DNA of 64,000 bases from Adiantum capillus-veneris (GCA_014529385.2 CM043966.1:89786587-89850586), one strand, 5' to 3'. Positions 21,430 through 30,539 are shown, counted from the stretch's first letter. Translations and numbers: made by a program. Notes: generated by a model not told the origin, from the letters alone.

Positions 21430-22370
21430 GCAGCCTGAATCATCCGAGAGATCATAGAGGCTAGAGGCCTTTCCATATATCTCCATCCATCATTGGTACC
21501 AGATGTGCCCTGATGGTACATTGAGGGGCCCCAAATCTGAACCCCATAGAGCATAGCTGAAGCCACTAGAGTGTCCAAAAGCCACAGCTTTGTTTGAGGT
21601 TCCTGAAAATGAACCTGCAAATACATCTTCTCCAACAAACCTCCTAAAGCTGCATAAGCTCTCGTCAATCTAGTCTCTGCTGCTTCCTCAATAAAAATGC
21701 CGGTCCACTGTAAACTACCCCAAGATAGGTGTATCCATCTGTATACGCCACCGTCTCCTGGCCATATGTAAAAGTAGGTACTGATCTCCTAGCCCACTGT
21801 GGTGTGGTGTTCAACACCATAACCTTGATTTTCCCGAGGTTAACAGACAATCCACTATCGTGGCCAAATGTGTACAAACCATCTAAATGACGTTGCATCC
21901 CCTCTGGGTAGTCGGAAATCAGCACAATATCATAAGCATATAACAATAGTGGGATCCATGTCCCTGCCACTGTGCTCCTCTATCACCATGCCTCTCAATG
22001 TAGTCAGCAACCTCATCCACATACATGCCAAATAATGTACGAGATAGTGGACAGCCCTGTTTCACCGTTTGGAGTGCGTACATGCCCCACTACTGACTTG
22101 TATAGAGCCATGATCCCCCAAATCAACTCTTGTGGAACCCCCATCTCTTGCACTTTGCGCATCAATCTAGCTTTGGGCACTGTATCAAAGGCTTAGTGGA
22201 AGCTCACAAAGCAACAATAGAGCCGTCTCCCACGTAATCTCCCCTCCTCAATAATGGCTCTCAGTGTCAGAATATGATCAAGAGTAGAGAAACCTATTCT
22301 GAAACCCGCCTGTCCTGCTGCCCGTACACCCCCTCTCTGCCCATCTACTCAACCGCTGCTCAAGGATGGA
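21430..22370 (-). pseudogene. LINE-D copy 2 reverse transcriptase, inactive
   Basis: From 5' to 3' on the minus strand: a palm segment around 22170 (CCFVS...AFDTV), a GVRT...GLSTISYIIWH segment with the usual GxRQGxPLSP box destroyed, and at 21970-21665 the catalytic box reading LLYAYDIVLIS, where the first Asp of YADD is Tyr. LSVNLGKIKVMVL and YTDGYTYLGVVYSG follow, the normal thumb motifs. Loss of a catalytic Asp alone would kill the enzyme. LINE-E keeps YADD at the same place. Confidence 0.75.
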
Positions 22371-22558
22371 TGTCACAAACTGCTGACGTGTCAAGCCACT
22401 GAAGAACAGAGCCAACCTACAGATCACGGCCGAGGGACCTAAACCCTAAGAAGCAGAAGCAATAGAAGATGAAGAAGCGGAAGAAGTTCTCATCAACTTA
22501 TGGGACCCCGTCCGTAGGGGCCCAAGTGACATAAAGGCATTAAAATAAAGCAAGGCCC

Positions 22559-22589
<31 letters not shown>

Positions 22590-22925
22590 GGAGAGAGGTT
22601 GATGATGTGGCAACTGTACGAATTTCCGCAATCTGTGCTAGACTGCTGATGTGGCAAATTGTACGGATTTTTGCATTTCACAATGATGGCGTGGCAACCT
22701 GTACGGATTTCCGTGATTTATGCCGGCTGATTTTCAGCACCAGCTTTTGGGACCAGTTGCTTTTGAGTTTGATTGCTTTTCATGTAACTGCTTTTCAAGG
22801 CCAAGGGCCTTCAAATAAGTGCAGAGGGCTCAGTCTCTAGCACGCTTCAGTATGAAGGTGCAGAGGGTGGAGTACCGGCATTCTATGGAGTTCAAGTCAT
22901 ATAAAGAAATACAGAAAAAGGGGCA
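22371..22925 (+). repeat. LTR family 1, plus orientation, partial
   Basis: Starts TGTCACAAACTGCTGACGTG inside LINE-D2 and matches, in reverse, the solo LTR at 54750-55341 (GAGGGACCTAAACCCTAAGAAG, ACTTATGGGACCCCGT). It ends abruptly in the conserved block (AAAGAAATACAGAAAAAGGGGCA), where the next LTR begins. A (CA)8(CG)8 array sits at about 22560-22590. Confidence 0.75.
22598..22725 (+). promoter_or_regulatory. U3 tandem module: TGATGTGGCA + GTACGGATTTCCG, x3
   Basis: Three successive units of about 40 bp each carry TGATG(N)TGGCA followed by TGTACG(A/G)ATTT(C/T)(C/T)GC. Other LTR copies carry the ACGT-core version TGACGTGGCA (22936, 23038) with CCGTACGGAT. Direct repeats in U3 are usually enhancer modules. 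TGACGTGG-type cores are bound by plant bZIP factors in general, so stress- or hormone-linked activation is a reasonable inference but untested. Confidence 0.5.
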
Positions 22926-23519
22926 TGTCACAAAGTGATGACGTGGCAGTGAAACCCTAACCCTAAAAGGTTGCAAAAACCCTAACCCTAAAGGGCTGAA
23001 AACCCTAACCCTAATTCTGGCATGGCTGCGAAAAATGCTGACGTGGCAGATGCTAACATGGCTGGCCGTACGGATGACATGTGGCAGAAGTACGGAACCT
23101 CGTGATTTGCGACGCTGTTTGCGGAGATTTAGGGCAGCTTTTGAGTGATGCTTTTTCTACGCAATTGTTGAGAGAGAGAGAGAGAGATAAAACATCCTTT
23201 TGCTTTTTGTTTACAAGCAAGAGAAAGGAAGAACCTTTGCTTTATTTTTCCAAAGCTTTCAAGGCTTTTGATTTTTCAGCTTTTGGGCTCTGCTTTTGGC
23301 AACCCTTGTACCTTTAAATATGTGAGCAGGCCTCACAACTCAGAGCATCTGGACGCAAACTCTGAGTGTGAGCGCCTGCCCGCACTCTTGTACTTTGAAC
23401 TCAGATTAATACAAAAAGAAATACCGAAAGGGACACCAGACTTTGGGGCCAATATCTCTAGGCACGGAACTCCGCTAGGCCAGTGTTGAATCATGTGTGA
23501 ACTGTGAACTGTTTTGAAG
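22926..23519 (+). repeat. LTR family 1, plus orientation, 3'-truncated
   Basis: Starts TGTCACAAAGTGATGACGTGG directly after a purine run (AAAAAGGGGCA), as the polypurine tract/LTR junction of 60622 does in reverse. It carries three AAACCCTAACCCTAA telobox-like motifs (about 22955-23010), ACGT-core modules, a GA array (23170-23187) and the conserved block at about 23425-23465. It stops at GTTTTGAAG, where the full-length copy continues for about 60 bp; gypsy-2 integrase sequence on the opposite strand follows at once. Confidence 0.8.
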
Positions 23520-24435
23520 ATTTTTGTAAAGCCTCACGGACTTTGGAAAAAGCCGTGTCTAAGTCGCGCGTATATTCATCCGCTTCAAAAATCTTATCTT
23601 TCGTGCTTAGGAAGGGTGGAACCTTCGTAGCACCTTCAACAATCTCAAATGGCCCCTTCCCCGTCGAAGAGTGTATCGTGTTATTGTAGGCAAATTCCAC
23701 CAAAGGTAGATACTTTTCCCATTGAGTCTTCTGATCCAAGATATAAGACTTCAATAAATCTAAAACCACTGAATTGGCAATCTCAGATTGCCCGTCAGTC
23801 TGCGGGTGGAAAGATGACGAAAACTCCAACCGCGTGCCAATGTTCTCCCAAATTGCCTTCCAAAACAAACTCGTAAATCTGAGGTCCCTATCGAAGACGA
23901 TCGTCTCAAGCATGCCATGTAATCTGAAAATTTGGGCCACAAACACTCTCGCTAAGTGATCCGGCTTGACTGTTTTCTTCACTAGAATGAAATGAGCCTG
24001 CTTGCTAAATCTGTCAATAACACTCCAGATACCATCGTGACCACTCTGAGTTCTCGGGAGATCAAAAATGAAATCCATTGCAATACTTTCTCATAAGCGG
24101 GTGCGTATGGGCAAAGGCTGTAACAATCCCTGTGCTTTATGCCTATCAAACTTGACTTTCTGGCATACCAAGCGACTACGCACAAACTCTTCTACATCCT
24201 TCTTGAGTCTCGGCCAAAATAAGTATCTCTCTACCCCTTTCATGGTGGTAGCAATGCTACGGTGACCCATAAAAGGTGGGCAGTGGCATTCGGTCATAAC
24301 CTTTTCCCTCAACAGTTGTGTAACGCATAACATGGTTTTTCTCATCAAGTAGCCATCCCGAATGGAATATCCCGCTACTGTCTCCCCATACCGTATCCGT
24401 GTGAAAACGTCTACAAAAATCTGGATCCGTGGCAT
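23520..24435 (-). pseudogene. gypsy-2 integrase
   Basis: The frame from 24435 carries the zinc-binding N-terminal domain (TECHCPPFMGHRSIATTMKGV ... FVRSRLVCQKVKFDRH; the first Cys of the C-x2-C pair has become Arg-x-x-Cys). After a frameshift near 24090 the catalytic core starts MDFIFDLPRTQSGHDGIW with the first Asp, and continues with the second Asp and DGQSEIANSVVLDLLKSY, whose Glu completes the D-D-E triad. It then reads FAYNNTIHSSTGKGPFEIVEG. The C-terminus is cut at 23520. Integrase joins element DNA to the host chromosome. Confidence 0.8.
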
Positions 24436-24714
24436 ACTCGTCGATCATATCCTTGAAGCTCCTATGATGTATCGCGGAAATAACCAAAACCAACGGCTTC
24501 CGAGACAAAGCATCTGCCACCACATTCTTCTGTCCCTGAACATGGACAGTCTCGGAGTGAAACTGTGACAAGATGTTCGCCACCACATCTGCTTTTCCAA
24601 AAGCTGCTTCTGTGACAAGAAGTAGAGTAAACTCCGATGGTATGGAAAGACGGTAAAATCCGCTCAGAGTAGGTAATGCCGCCACTGAGTAAGAGCATGG
24701 ATAACCACCAAAAG

Positions 24715-24881
24715 CTCTTTCTGATAAATCTGTGTTGTCATTTCCGGCCTTGAGAACAATCGGCTCTCGTAAGCAATGACATGGCCTTCTTGCATTACTC
24801 TTTCTCATAAATTTGTGTTGTCATTTCCGGCCTTGAGAACAATCGGCTCTCGTAAGCAATGACATGGCCTTCTTGCATTAA
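24715..24881. repeat. 83-bp tandem duplication inside gypsy-2 RNase H
   Basis: CTCTTTCT(G/C)ATAAAT(C/T)TGTG through GCCTTCTTGCATTA occurs at 24715-24797 and again at 24798-24881 with two differences. The unit length is not a multiple of three, so it shifts the frame. Gypsy-6 has a single copy (about 62825-62905). Confidence 0.85.
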
Positions 24882-25019
24882 GACCGCACCCAGACTACGA
24901 CCACAGCATCACAATATACTTCAAATGACTTTTGCAAGTCCGGCAAAGTCAAAACTGGTCCCGTAGTCAATTTCTCTTTCAAAGTCTGAAAGGCAGTAAC
25001 CTCTTTGGGTCCCCACGAG

Positions 25020-25423
25020 AAAGGGACTCCTTTCTGTGTCAAGATATTCAAAGGGGAACCAACCTCTGCAAACTTTTGAATGAACCGCCTGTAGTACGAA
25101 CACAGTCCCAAGAAGCTTCTAACTTCATGGACATTCTTCAAATCGGGCCAATCACGGATAGTCTCTATCTTGGCCGGATCCATCTGCACTCCTGCTGCTG
25201 AGACAATGTGTCCCAAAAAGTAAAGGGACTCCTTTCTGTGTCAAGATATTCAAAGGGGAAGCAACCTCTGCAAACTTTAGAATGAACCGCCTGAAGTACG
25301 AACACAGTCCCAAGAAGCTTCTAACTTCATGGACATTCTTCAAATCAGGCCAATCACGGATAGTCTCTATCTTGGCCGGATCCATCTGCACTCCTGCTGC
25401 TGAGACAATGTGTCTCAAAAAGT
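25020..25423. repeat. 202-bp tandem duplication inside gypsy-2 RT thumb
   Basis: AAAGGGACTCCTTTCTGTGT through GACAATGTGTCCCAAAAAGT is present at 25020-25221 and 25222-25423 with about half a dozen differences. The unit shifts the frame by one. Gypsy-6 carries one copy at the same place. The differences between copies show it is not brand new. Confidence 0.85.
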
Positions 25424-25972
25424 GTATCTCTGGTAGGAAAAATTCACTTTTCTTTGCATTAATCACTAACGTGTGATCTCATAATGCCTGAAAGACCTGA
25501 AGCAGATGATCTCTATGGTCTGCCTCATTCTTGGAGAAAACAATGATATCGTCAAAGAAAGTACCAACAAATAGCATGTACTCTCGAAAAATCTTGTCCA
25601 TCATCCGGTTAGATGTCGTAGGAGCATTGGTTAAGCCAAAAGGCATCACCAAAAACTTAGATAACCCAAAAGTTGTCCGAAAGGCTGTCTTGTAGACATC
25701 TCCCGGTGCGATTCTGATCTAATGATATCCACTCTTCAAATCAATCCTGCTAAAACACGAGAATCCCTGTAATCTGTTGAGTATATCATCGATCCTAGGA
25801 ATCGAAAATTTGTTCTTGATCGTGATTTTGTTGAGAGCTCTATAATCGATGCACACACTCCAAGATCCGTCTTTCTCAAAACCAACAACACTGGAGAGCA
25901 ATACGGTGAAGTACTAGGCTGGAGAAGACCCTTTACCAAGAGGTATTTCACTTGGTTAATAATCTCTTCATT

Positions 25973-26611
25973 CTATGCTCGGCTCACACGGTAAGGTGGC
26001 CGGTTCGATGGTGCGCTTCCAGGTATCATATCAATGTTATGATCTTCAGGACGAGCCGGTGGTAACTCGCGTGGCAGGTCCTCTGAGAAGCAATCGGCAT
26101 GAGAGTGGAGAAAATCTTGGCGTTCTTTATCAAGTTTAGACATATTTGTCCTATCCTCATCACTCAACACTTTCATAAAGATCGAGTAAACAAACAGACT
26201 GGATTTCATTAATTTAGAAATGGCAGAAGCCGATACAATAGGGACAGACTCGCCCTTCAATTTAATGTCAGGTACAATGGTTCTGCCCTTCTCTGTAGTC
26301 AATGTCGCTTTCCTCGCCCGATAGTCGACCACGGCGTTGTTCTTGTCGTGCAATGGAATTCCCAAGAGAACATCACAACCTTCCAAAGGCATTATGTAAA
26401 AGTCCTCATGCCCCAAATACCCCTGACAATGCAACCAAAGTTTGTCAATGACAGTTGTAATGGCTACGTCCCTGCCGGGTGCCGCTAGAACTGCCTCCGC
26501 AAGTGGTCCCATCCGATTGAGAGTGATCTGTAGCCGCGCCGCCAATTCTGGTGAAATGAAGTTGACCTTGGCTCCTCCATCAGAGAAGATCAAGGCCTCT
26601 TGGTCTTTCAC
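25973..26611 (-). pseudogene. gypsy-2 aspartic protease and RT N-terminus (open for 212 codons)
   Basis: The frame starts MKDQEALIFSDGGAKVNFIS, whose Asp-Gly-Gly replaces the usual Asp-Ser/Thr-Gly of retropepsins; the same DGGA-like form is usual in this family, so it may be active. LPLEGCDVLLGIPLHDKNNA follows, the flap/ILG motif region. The end (PEDHNIDMIPGSAPSNRPPYRVSRA) is the standard entry to Ty3/gypsy RT. A stop after VSRA separates it from the RT proper. The protease cuts the Gag-Pol polyprotein. Confidence 0.75.
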
Positions 26612-26619
26612 TTTGCCCC

Positions 26620-28259
26620 ATGCTCGGCAAAGTTATGTACTCTCGTCCAACGTGCTGGGATTGGTACCCACGCAATCTGGAACCAATCCTGTTTTCATCT
26701 TGCCTTTTCTTCCACGTTCTTCAGCTGCTCTCGAACTCTCAGGCCTTTCGTCGTCCTGTTCTTTCTGTGCCTTTTTAGGGCACTTCGCGGAGAAATGTCC
26801 AGGTTCCCCGCACCAAAAGCACTTCCCCTCCCTGATGAAGCGAGCTCTTTTCTGAGGAGTAAGCTTGGGTCGTGCATCTTTCTTTTATGAGTTGCTCTTT
26901 CTCTTTCTACTTTCATTGGTCGAAGTCTGTTCAGCTCTTTCTGTCATGATCTCATCGGTGGGATAAGTCAGACTGCCATAGTGGATGGCAAAACCCCGTT
27001 TCGCATTACTCATCAACTCCTGAATAGAAGCTGACTTCTGTTCCAAGCAGTGATCTCGGAGCTTTGTAGGAAGACTGAAGGTAAACCGCTCAATCTGTTC
27101 CTTGAACAAGATCTTCTTAAATGAAGAGGCGGGTAGAAAAGAGCTCCAGAATCTCTTGCAATAAGCGTCCACTGTATCTTTCTTGGTCATCCGAAGATGG
27201 TTCCAAGCAGTTCGTATATCACGTTCATACTCTAGAGTCAACCATGAAGAAATAAAAAGCCTATTGAATTTCAACCATTTCACTGGCGCAGTCTTGCTTG
27301 ATAGAAGCGTGTACCACCAAGTTCAAGCATTCCCCTTAGAGTAAGGGCAGCTCTCCGAATCTTAGAGTGCTCTGAGTAACGTCCTCCTGCAAAAGCGATG
27401 TCAAATTGTTGTACAAAAGACAAAGCCTTCGAAGCATCTCTATATCCCGAAAACGTGTCAAATTTAATTGACTGTCCACCTTCTTTAAACTCTCAGACGT
27501 TCTTGCTTTTGTCTTCCAGAAAGTCATACTGGTTGGCTTTATAAAAATTCTTCTTCTTTGCATAAAAGTTGCTCTCATCAGAGTCTGAACTGTCTGTAGA
27601 CGAGTCCTCTGTAGAACTGTCACTCACGGGGCGAGATTTAGACTTCTTTGCCTTTTTCCTGCCCTTTCTAAAGCGTTGCTTTTTGCTTCGCTTTTTGCCT
27701 TTTCGGTCTTCTTCGCTCGAGTCAGATGAGCTAGAAGAACTGTCAGAAGAAGAAGAAGAAGAAGAAGAAGAACTGGGTACTACTTCAAATCGAACACGCT
27801 TCTTCTATTTCTTTGCCTTTTGAAATGTCGACTAACGACCCAAACAACCCGGGAAGTCAGTGCCCTTCTTCTGCTTTTGGCCGTGCTTTTAGGTTTGTTT
27901 TGCGCGTCAAAAAACTGAGCAATCCGTGTATCAACCACCTCTTCTAATTCCTTCTCTGAATACTTCTTGTGAGCAGAAGGTTTCTTGAGAACGGGTTTTG
28001 GGGGTGGTGTTGTGGTTTTCTGCCACTGCGCATGCACTTCTTGGAAAGAAGTCTCGCTCATAGATTTTCCAAATTTTGGGTCCTTCGCAAAATTGAGCAT
28101 CATCTTTGTTGCATCGCTGATCAACTGACGAGGCTCTATCTCTGGACGCTCCGCTTGAGTAGGCCGAGGCGGGCCATTCTCCTTGTCGGAATCTTTGTTG
28201 TGATCCCTTCCCGCGTCTCCGAATGCGGAGGGAGTCGATTGATCCTTACGTGAAGCCAT
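26620..28259 (-). pseudogene. gypsy-2 gag with zinc knuckle, frameshifted
   Basis: ATG 28259 opens MASRKDQSTPSAFGDAGRD; the first frame runs 159 codons. An acidic Ser/Asp/Glu tract follows in another frame (about 27775-27570), then KEFKEGGQSIKFDTFS (about 27480) and a 132-codon frame (27283-26885) with KWLKFNRLFISSWLTLEY, WNHLRMTKKDTVDAYCKRFW and FKEQIERFTFSLP, the retrotransposon gag core. At about 26810 CFWCGEPGHFSAKCP is an intact CX2CX4HX4C knuckle for RNA binding. At least three frameshifts are needed to link these, so the gene is dead. Confidence 0.8.
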
Positions 28260-28310
28260 AGGCGCCGCAGAAAAAAAAATGGGATCAGATTTCCCGTAGA
28301 AGAGAAATCA

Positions 28311-28327
28311 GCCGTGCTTTGATACCA
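28311..28327 (-). promoter_or_regulatory. Primer-binding site of gypsy-2
   Basis: Minus-strand TGGTATCAAAGCACGGC lies one base inside the LTR edge TGTAACAGACTTGGACA. It matches the plant initiator-Met-tRNA-type primer site. Confidence 0.8.
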
Positions 28328-28432
28328 CTGTAACAGACTTGGACAGACGAGTGCCCCAAGCCCCTCCTGAAACTAATCCTCTACTCTGGCCTAAATGGGT
28401 CCAGCTTAACTAGTCAAACGGGTGTCATATCA

Positions 28433-28780
28433 TTGAGCATTAAGGAGGCACACCAGACGTCCCCGTCCACTGACCTCATTGGATTTCAGAGGAAGGTATT
28501 GGGGCACCCAATACTACAAGAGCTCGCCCTTTTTCACAATATGGTGGGTTCAAGGAGCCTGGTCTATCTTCCCTCCCAGACAAAGTCGTACTACAGAAGG
28601 CCAAAAGAGGAGTCTCTACCGGGGAAACCACGCAGCCTATACCACAACGGGTTGCTTACCTCTCGTATACTTGCCTCCCATGAAGTTGTTCTTCTCATGC
28701 ATCTCGTTTTTAACTTGGAAGAATCTCGCTTGGGGATCCCCGTAAGCCTAGAGAACGATGGGTTGGTCTACCTTACTTGA
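28433..28780 (+). CDS. Open frame of 116 codons in the foreign segment, doubtful
   Basis: Starts MSIKEAHQTSPSTD and runs to a TGA at 28778. An overlapping frame of 88 codons (28479-28745) contains FTIWWVQGAWSIFPPRQ and seems equally protein-like, so it is unclear which frame, if any, was coding. No family was recognised. Confidence 0.2.
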   Translation: MSIKEAHQTSPSTDLIGFQRKVLGHPILQELALFHNMVGSRSLVYLPSQTKSYYRRPKEESLPGKPRSLYHNGLLTSRILASHEVVLLMHLVFNLEESRLGIPVSLENDGLVYLT

Positions 28781-29175
28781 CATTCCAACTGTCTTTCTTG
28801 TCCTCCATTCGTTGGACGCTTTGCTCAGACAAACAAGCTTGCGCTTTCTAGGGCTCGAAATCTTGTTAGAACGCAAAGCCTAACTCACCCCCCTAAAGGG
28901 CTCTTGAAATGCTTAAGGCTATCGGCACTATCGACACTATTGACACTATCGACACTATAACCCCCCCCCTCTTTAACAACCTTATATTTACCTTTTGTAT
29001 GGACTTAAAAGTACCAAACGGGACGCCACCTTCTTTACTCGCTGTTGTCTTTCTCTTCTATTCATACCTCATCCAGAACAGCCCATGCCAAGCGCCACCG
29101 ACTATCACATGAGTTCATCGCCCCCAATCCTATCTCGGTCATCATGTTCAATCTATTAATGGAGGGATCTCTCAT

Positions 29176-29877
29176 ATGGTTTCTTTCTTTCAGTCAACGG
29201 TCCAGCTCTTTGAGTTACTCGGCGTCTTTAAGTATATTATGGATCAGGCCGCTATCAACGTTGTTCATCAAATGCTTGTTGTCCTAAACGAGGTCAGTAA
29301 GAATAAGACAGGTGGGCCCGCCTCCCTTAGTGATACAGAGCGCGAGAAGCTCATCACTGAAGTGGGTAACAAGGTGTGGAGCAAGGTTGTGAGTCGCCCA
29401 GATGTCGCACCCATTGAATGGTGGGCCAAACAAGCTAACCCGGAGGGCCTTATCAGAATTTTCAAATTCGTCTCCATTCCCGTTGTCACGTCCTATAAGT
29501 GGGTTTCGGGTGATGATAAGGTCCAAGCGTCTGCCACTCGGGAAAGGACCCGCCAGCTCGCTGTTCAGGGGATGTGGAGCTTTCTTCTTCCCGCATGCCT
29601 TGCTATCATATCCGCGCATCTCTTTGTCCTCGAGGTCGAGTTCGTGAAAGTTGCTAGTGACGATGACTATTATCCTAACACGCTTGACCACTCAGGGCGT
29701 ATCGTGAAACGAATCATGTTTGGTGGGGGTAAACTGAGCTTTTCCATACCTTATAACCCCCTAATTCTCATTGTTGCTCAGTTTCTCATAGGGGTCTCGG
29801 TCTTCCAATCGATCAGCTTCCTCATCCTCCTCTTGTCTTATCAACCTTTTGATAAACCAGTGGGAACCTCACCCTAA
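29176..29877 (+). CDS. Uncharacterised membrane protein, 233 aa, in the foreign segment
   Basis: This is the cleanest non-transposon ORF in the window. Residues 1-95 are soluble and partly charged (SLSDTEREKLITEVGNKVW; PIEWWAKQANPEGLIRIFKF). Residues about 132-155 (WSFLLPACLAIISAHLFVLE) form one likely membrane helix. Residues about 196-226 (PLILIVAQFLIGVSVFQSIS and the following LILLL) form one long or two closely spaced helices, just before the C-terminus at FDKPVGTSP. The open frame actually extends back to 29113, and the same frame is open again over 28909-29109 before a TGA, so the first Met is a choice; Met at 29239 is also possible. No signal peptide is obvious. I recognise no family and assign no function. 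The neighbours are decayed gypsy pieces that merely flank it. Confidence 0.45.
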   Translation: MVSFFQSTVQLFELLGVFKYIMDQAAINVVHQMLVVLNEVSKNKTGGPASLSDTEREKLITEVGNKVWSKVVSRPDVAPIEWWAKQANPEGLIRIFKFVSIPVVTSYKWVSGDDKVQASATRERTRQLAVQGMWSFLLPACLAIISAHLFVLEVEFVKVASDDDYYPNTLDHSGRIVKRIMFGGGKLSFSIPYNPLILIVAQFLIGVSVFQSISFLILLLSYQPFDKPVGTSP

Positions 29878-30045
29878 TAGTTATAGCCTCCTCTTGACTC
29901 ATGTTACTATTTAATATATACTGCCAGTGTACACTTATGATCTATTACCATACACATACCCCTACTCCAGTTGGGGAGGGTCCTGTCGGGGGAAAGGGGG
30001 AGTGTGGGCCTATACCAGCCCCTTTCCAAGTGTCCTCCTGGCCAA

Positions 30046-30536
30046 CAAATAGTCTATACTCTCGAAAAATCCTGTCCATCATCCGGTTAAATGTCGCAGG
30101 AGCATTGGTTAGGCCAAAAGGCATCACCAAAAACTCAAATAACCCAAAAGTCGTCCGAAAGGCTATCTTGTTCGGATCTGATGATATCCGCTTTTCAAGT
30201 CGATCCTGCTAAAGCACGAGGATCCCTGTAGTCGGTCAAGTATATCATCGATCCTAGGAATCGGAAATCTGTTCTTGATGGTGATTTTATAGAGAGCTCT
30301 ATAATCGATGCACATTCTCCAAGATCCGTCTTTCTTCAAAACCAACAACACTGGAAAGCAGTACGCTAGGCTGGAAAAGACCCTTTTCCAAGAGGTCTTT
30401 CACTTGGTCCATAATCTCTTCATTCTGAGCTCCACTCACACGGTAAGGTGGCCGGTTCGGTGGTGTGCTTCTAGGTATCAAATCAATGGTATGATCCTCA
30501 GCACGAGTGGGTAGTAACTCGCCTGGCAGGCCCTCT
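30046..30536 (-). pseudogene. gypsy RT N-terminal scrap
   Basis: Minus-strand frames read STPPNRPPYRVSGAQNEE and EKGLFQPS, then a deletion, then [20 protein letters not shown] with [18 protein letters not shown], then [20 protein letters not shown]. It ends at FREYRLFVG, just before the catalytic DD, at the foreign segment. The other edge is joined to LINE-C1 at about 30536. It is close to gypsy-2/6 in sequence but cannot be the missing part of gypsy-2, whose own RT is present. Confidence 0.8.
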
Positions 30537-30539
30537 GTG

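Larger units (their letters stand above)
20283..22370 (-). mobile_element. LINE-D copy 2, with RT, truncated by an LTR
   Basis: Same family and strand as copy 1 but longer. It includes most of the reverse transcriptase, the C-terminal region and the 3' UTR ending GTTTCATTTCATTTCTCTCTC. The 5' side is interrupted at 22371 by the start of a plus-oriented LTR. Two adjacent copies on the same strand, each joined at CT/GA sequence, suggest repeated insertion at the same microsatellite. Confidence 0.8.
24460..25951 (-). pseudogene. gypsy-2 reverse transcriptase-RNase H, duplicated and frameshifted
   Basis: Recognisable blocks in order: [20 protein letters not shown] with IDLKSGYH (first catalytic Asp) at 25901-25719, [15 protein letters not shown], then GTFFDDIIVFSKNEA (catalytic DD) at about 25560, then SEFFLPEIHFL. 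The thumb segment [20 protein letters not shown] is present twice because of a 202-bp duplication. RNase H is largely destroyed: [12 protein letters not shown] has a frameshift at the first Asp, and the 83-bp duplication follows. ADALSRKPLVLVIS at about 24500 marks the link to integrase. Confidence 0.8.
23520..28346 (-). mobile_element. gypsy-2: Ty3/gypsy element, decayed, lacking its 3' end
   Basis: On the minus strand the order from the 5' LTR edge is primer-binding site, gag, zinc knuckle, protease, RT, RNase H and integrase, the Ty3/gypsy order. Only 18 bp of the 5' LTR remain (28329-28346) before foreign sequence begins. At the other end the integrase C-terminus, chromodomain and 3' LTR are lost and an oppositely oriented LTR abuts at 23519. 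Two tandem duplications (24715-24881 and 25020-25423) disrupt pol. The protein is 80-90 % like gypsy-6 by eye. Confidence 0.85.
28347..30045 (+). other. Foreign 1.7-kb segment of unknown origin
   Basis: Between the broken 5' LTR of gypsy-2 (last recognisable base about 28346) and a gypsy RT scrap (from about 30046) lies sequence unlike any family in the window. It has no GA arrays, no LTR modules and no LINE motifs, and its composition is balanced. It holds a 233-codon ORF and other open frames on the plus strand, a TATCGACACTATTGACACTA repeat (about 28921-28957) and a C9 run at 28961. The dense open frames and style resemble organelle DNA, perhaps mitochondrial, or an integrated plasmid or virus fragment. 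None of these is demonstrated. Confidence 0.5.

Noticed and set aside
29284-29691. 135-codon minus-strand frame in the foreign segment
   Set aside because: It overlaps the longer plus-strand ORF in antisense and lacks the hydrophobic patterning seen on the plus strand; likely a shadow.
28347-30045. Firm call of a mitochondrial insertion or endogenous virus
   Set aside because: The style suggests organelle or foreign DNA, but no gene in it is recognisable, so no source can be asserted from the sequence alone.
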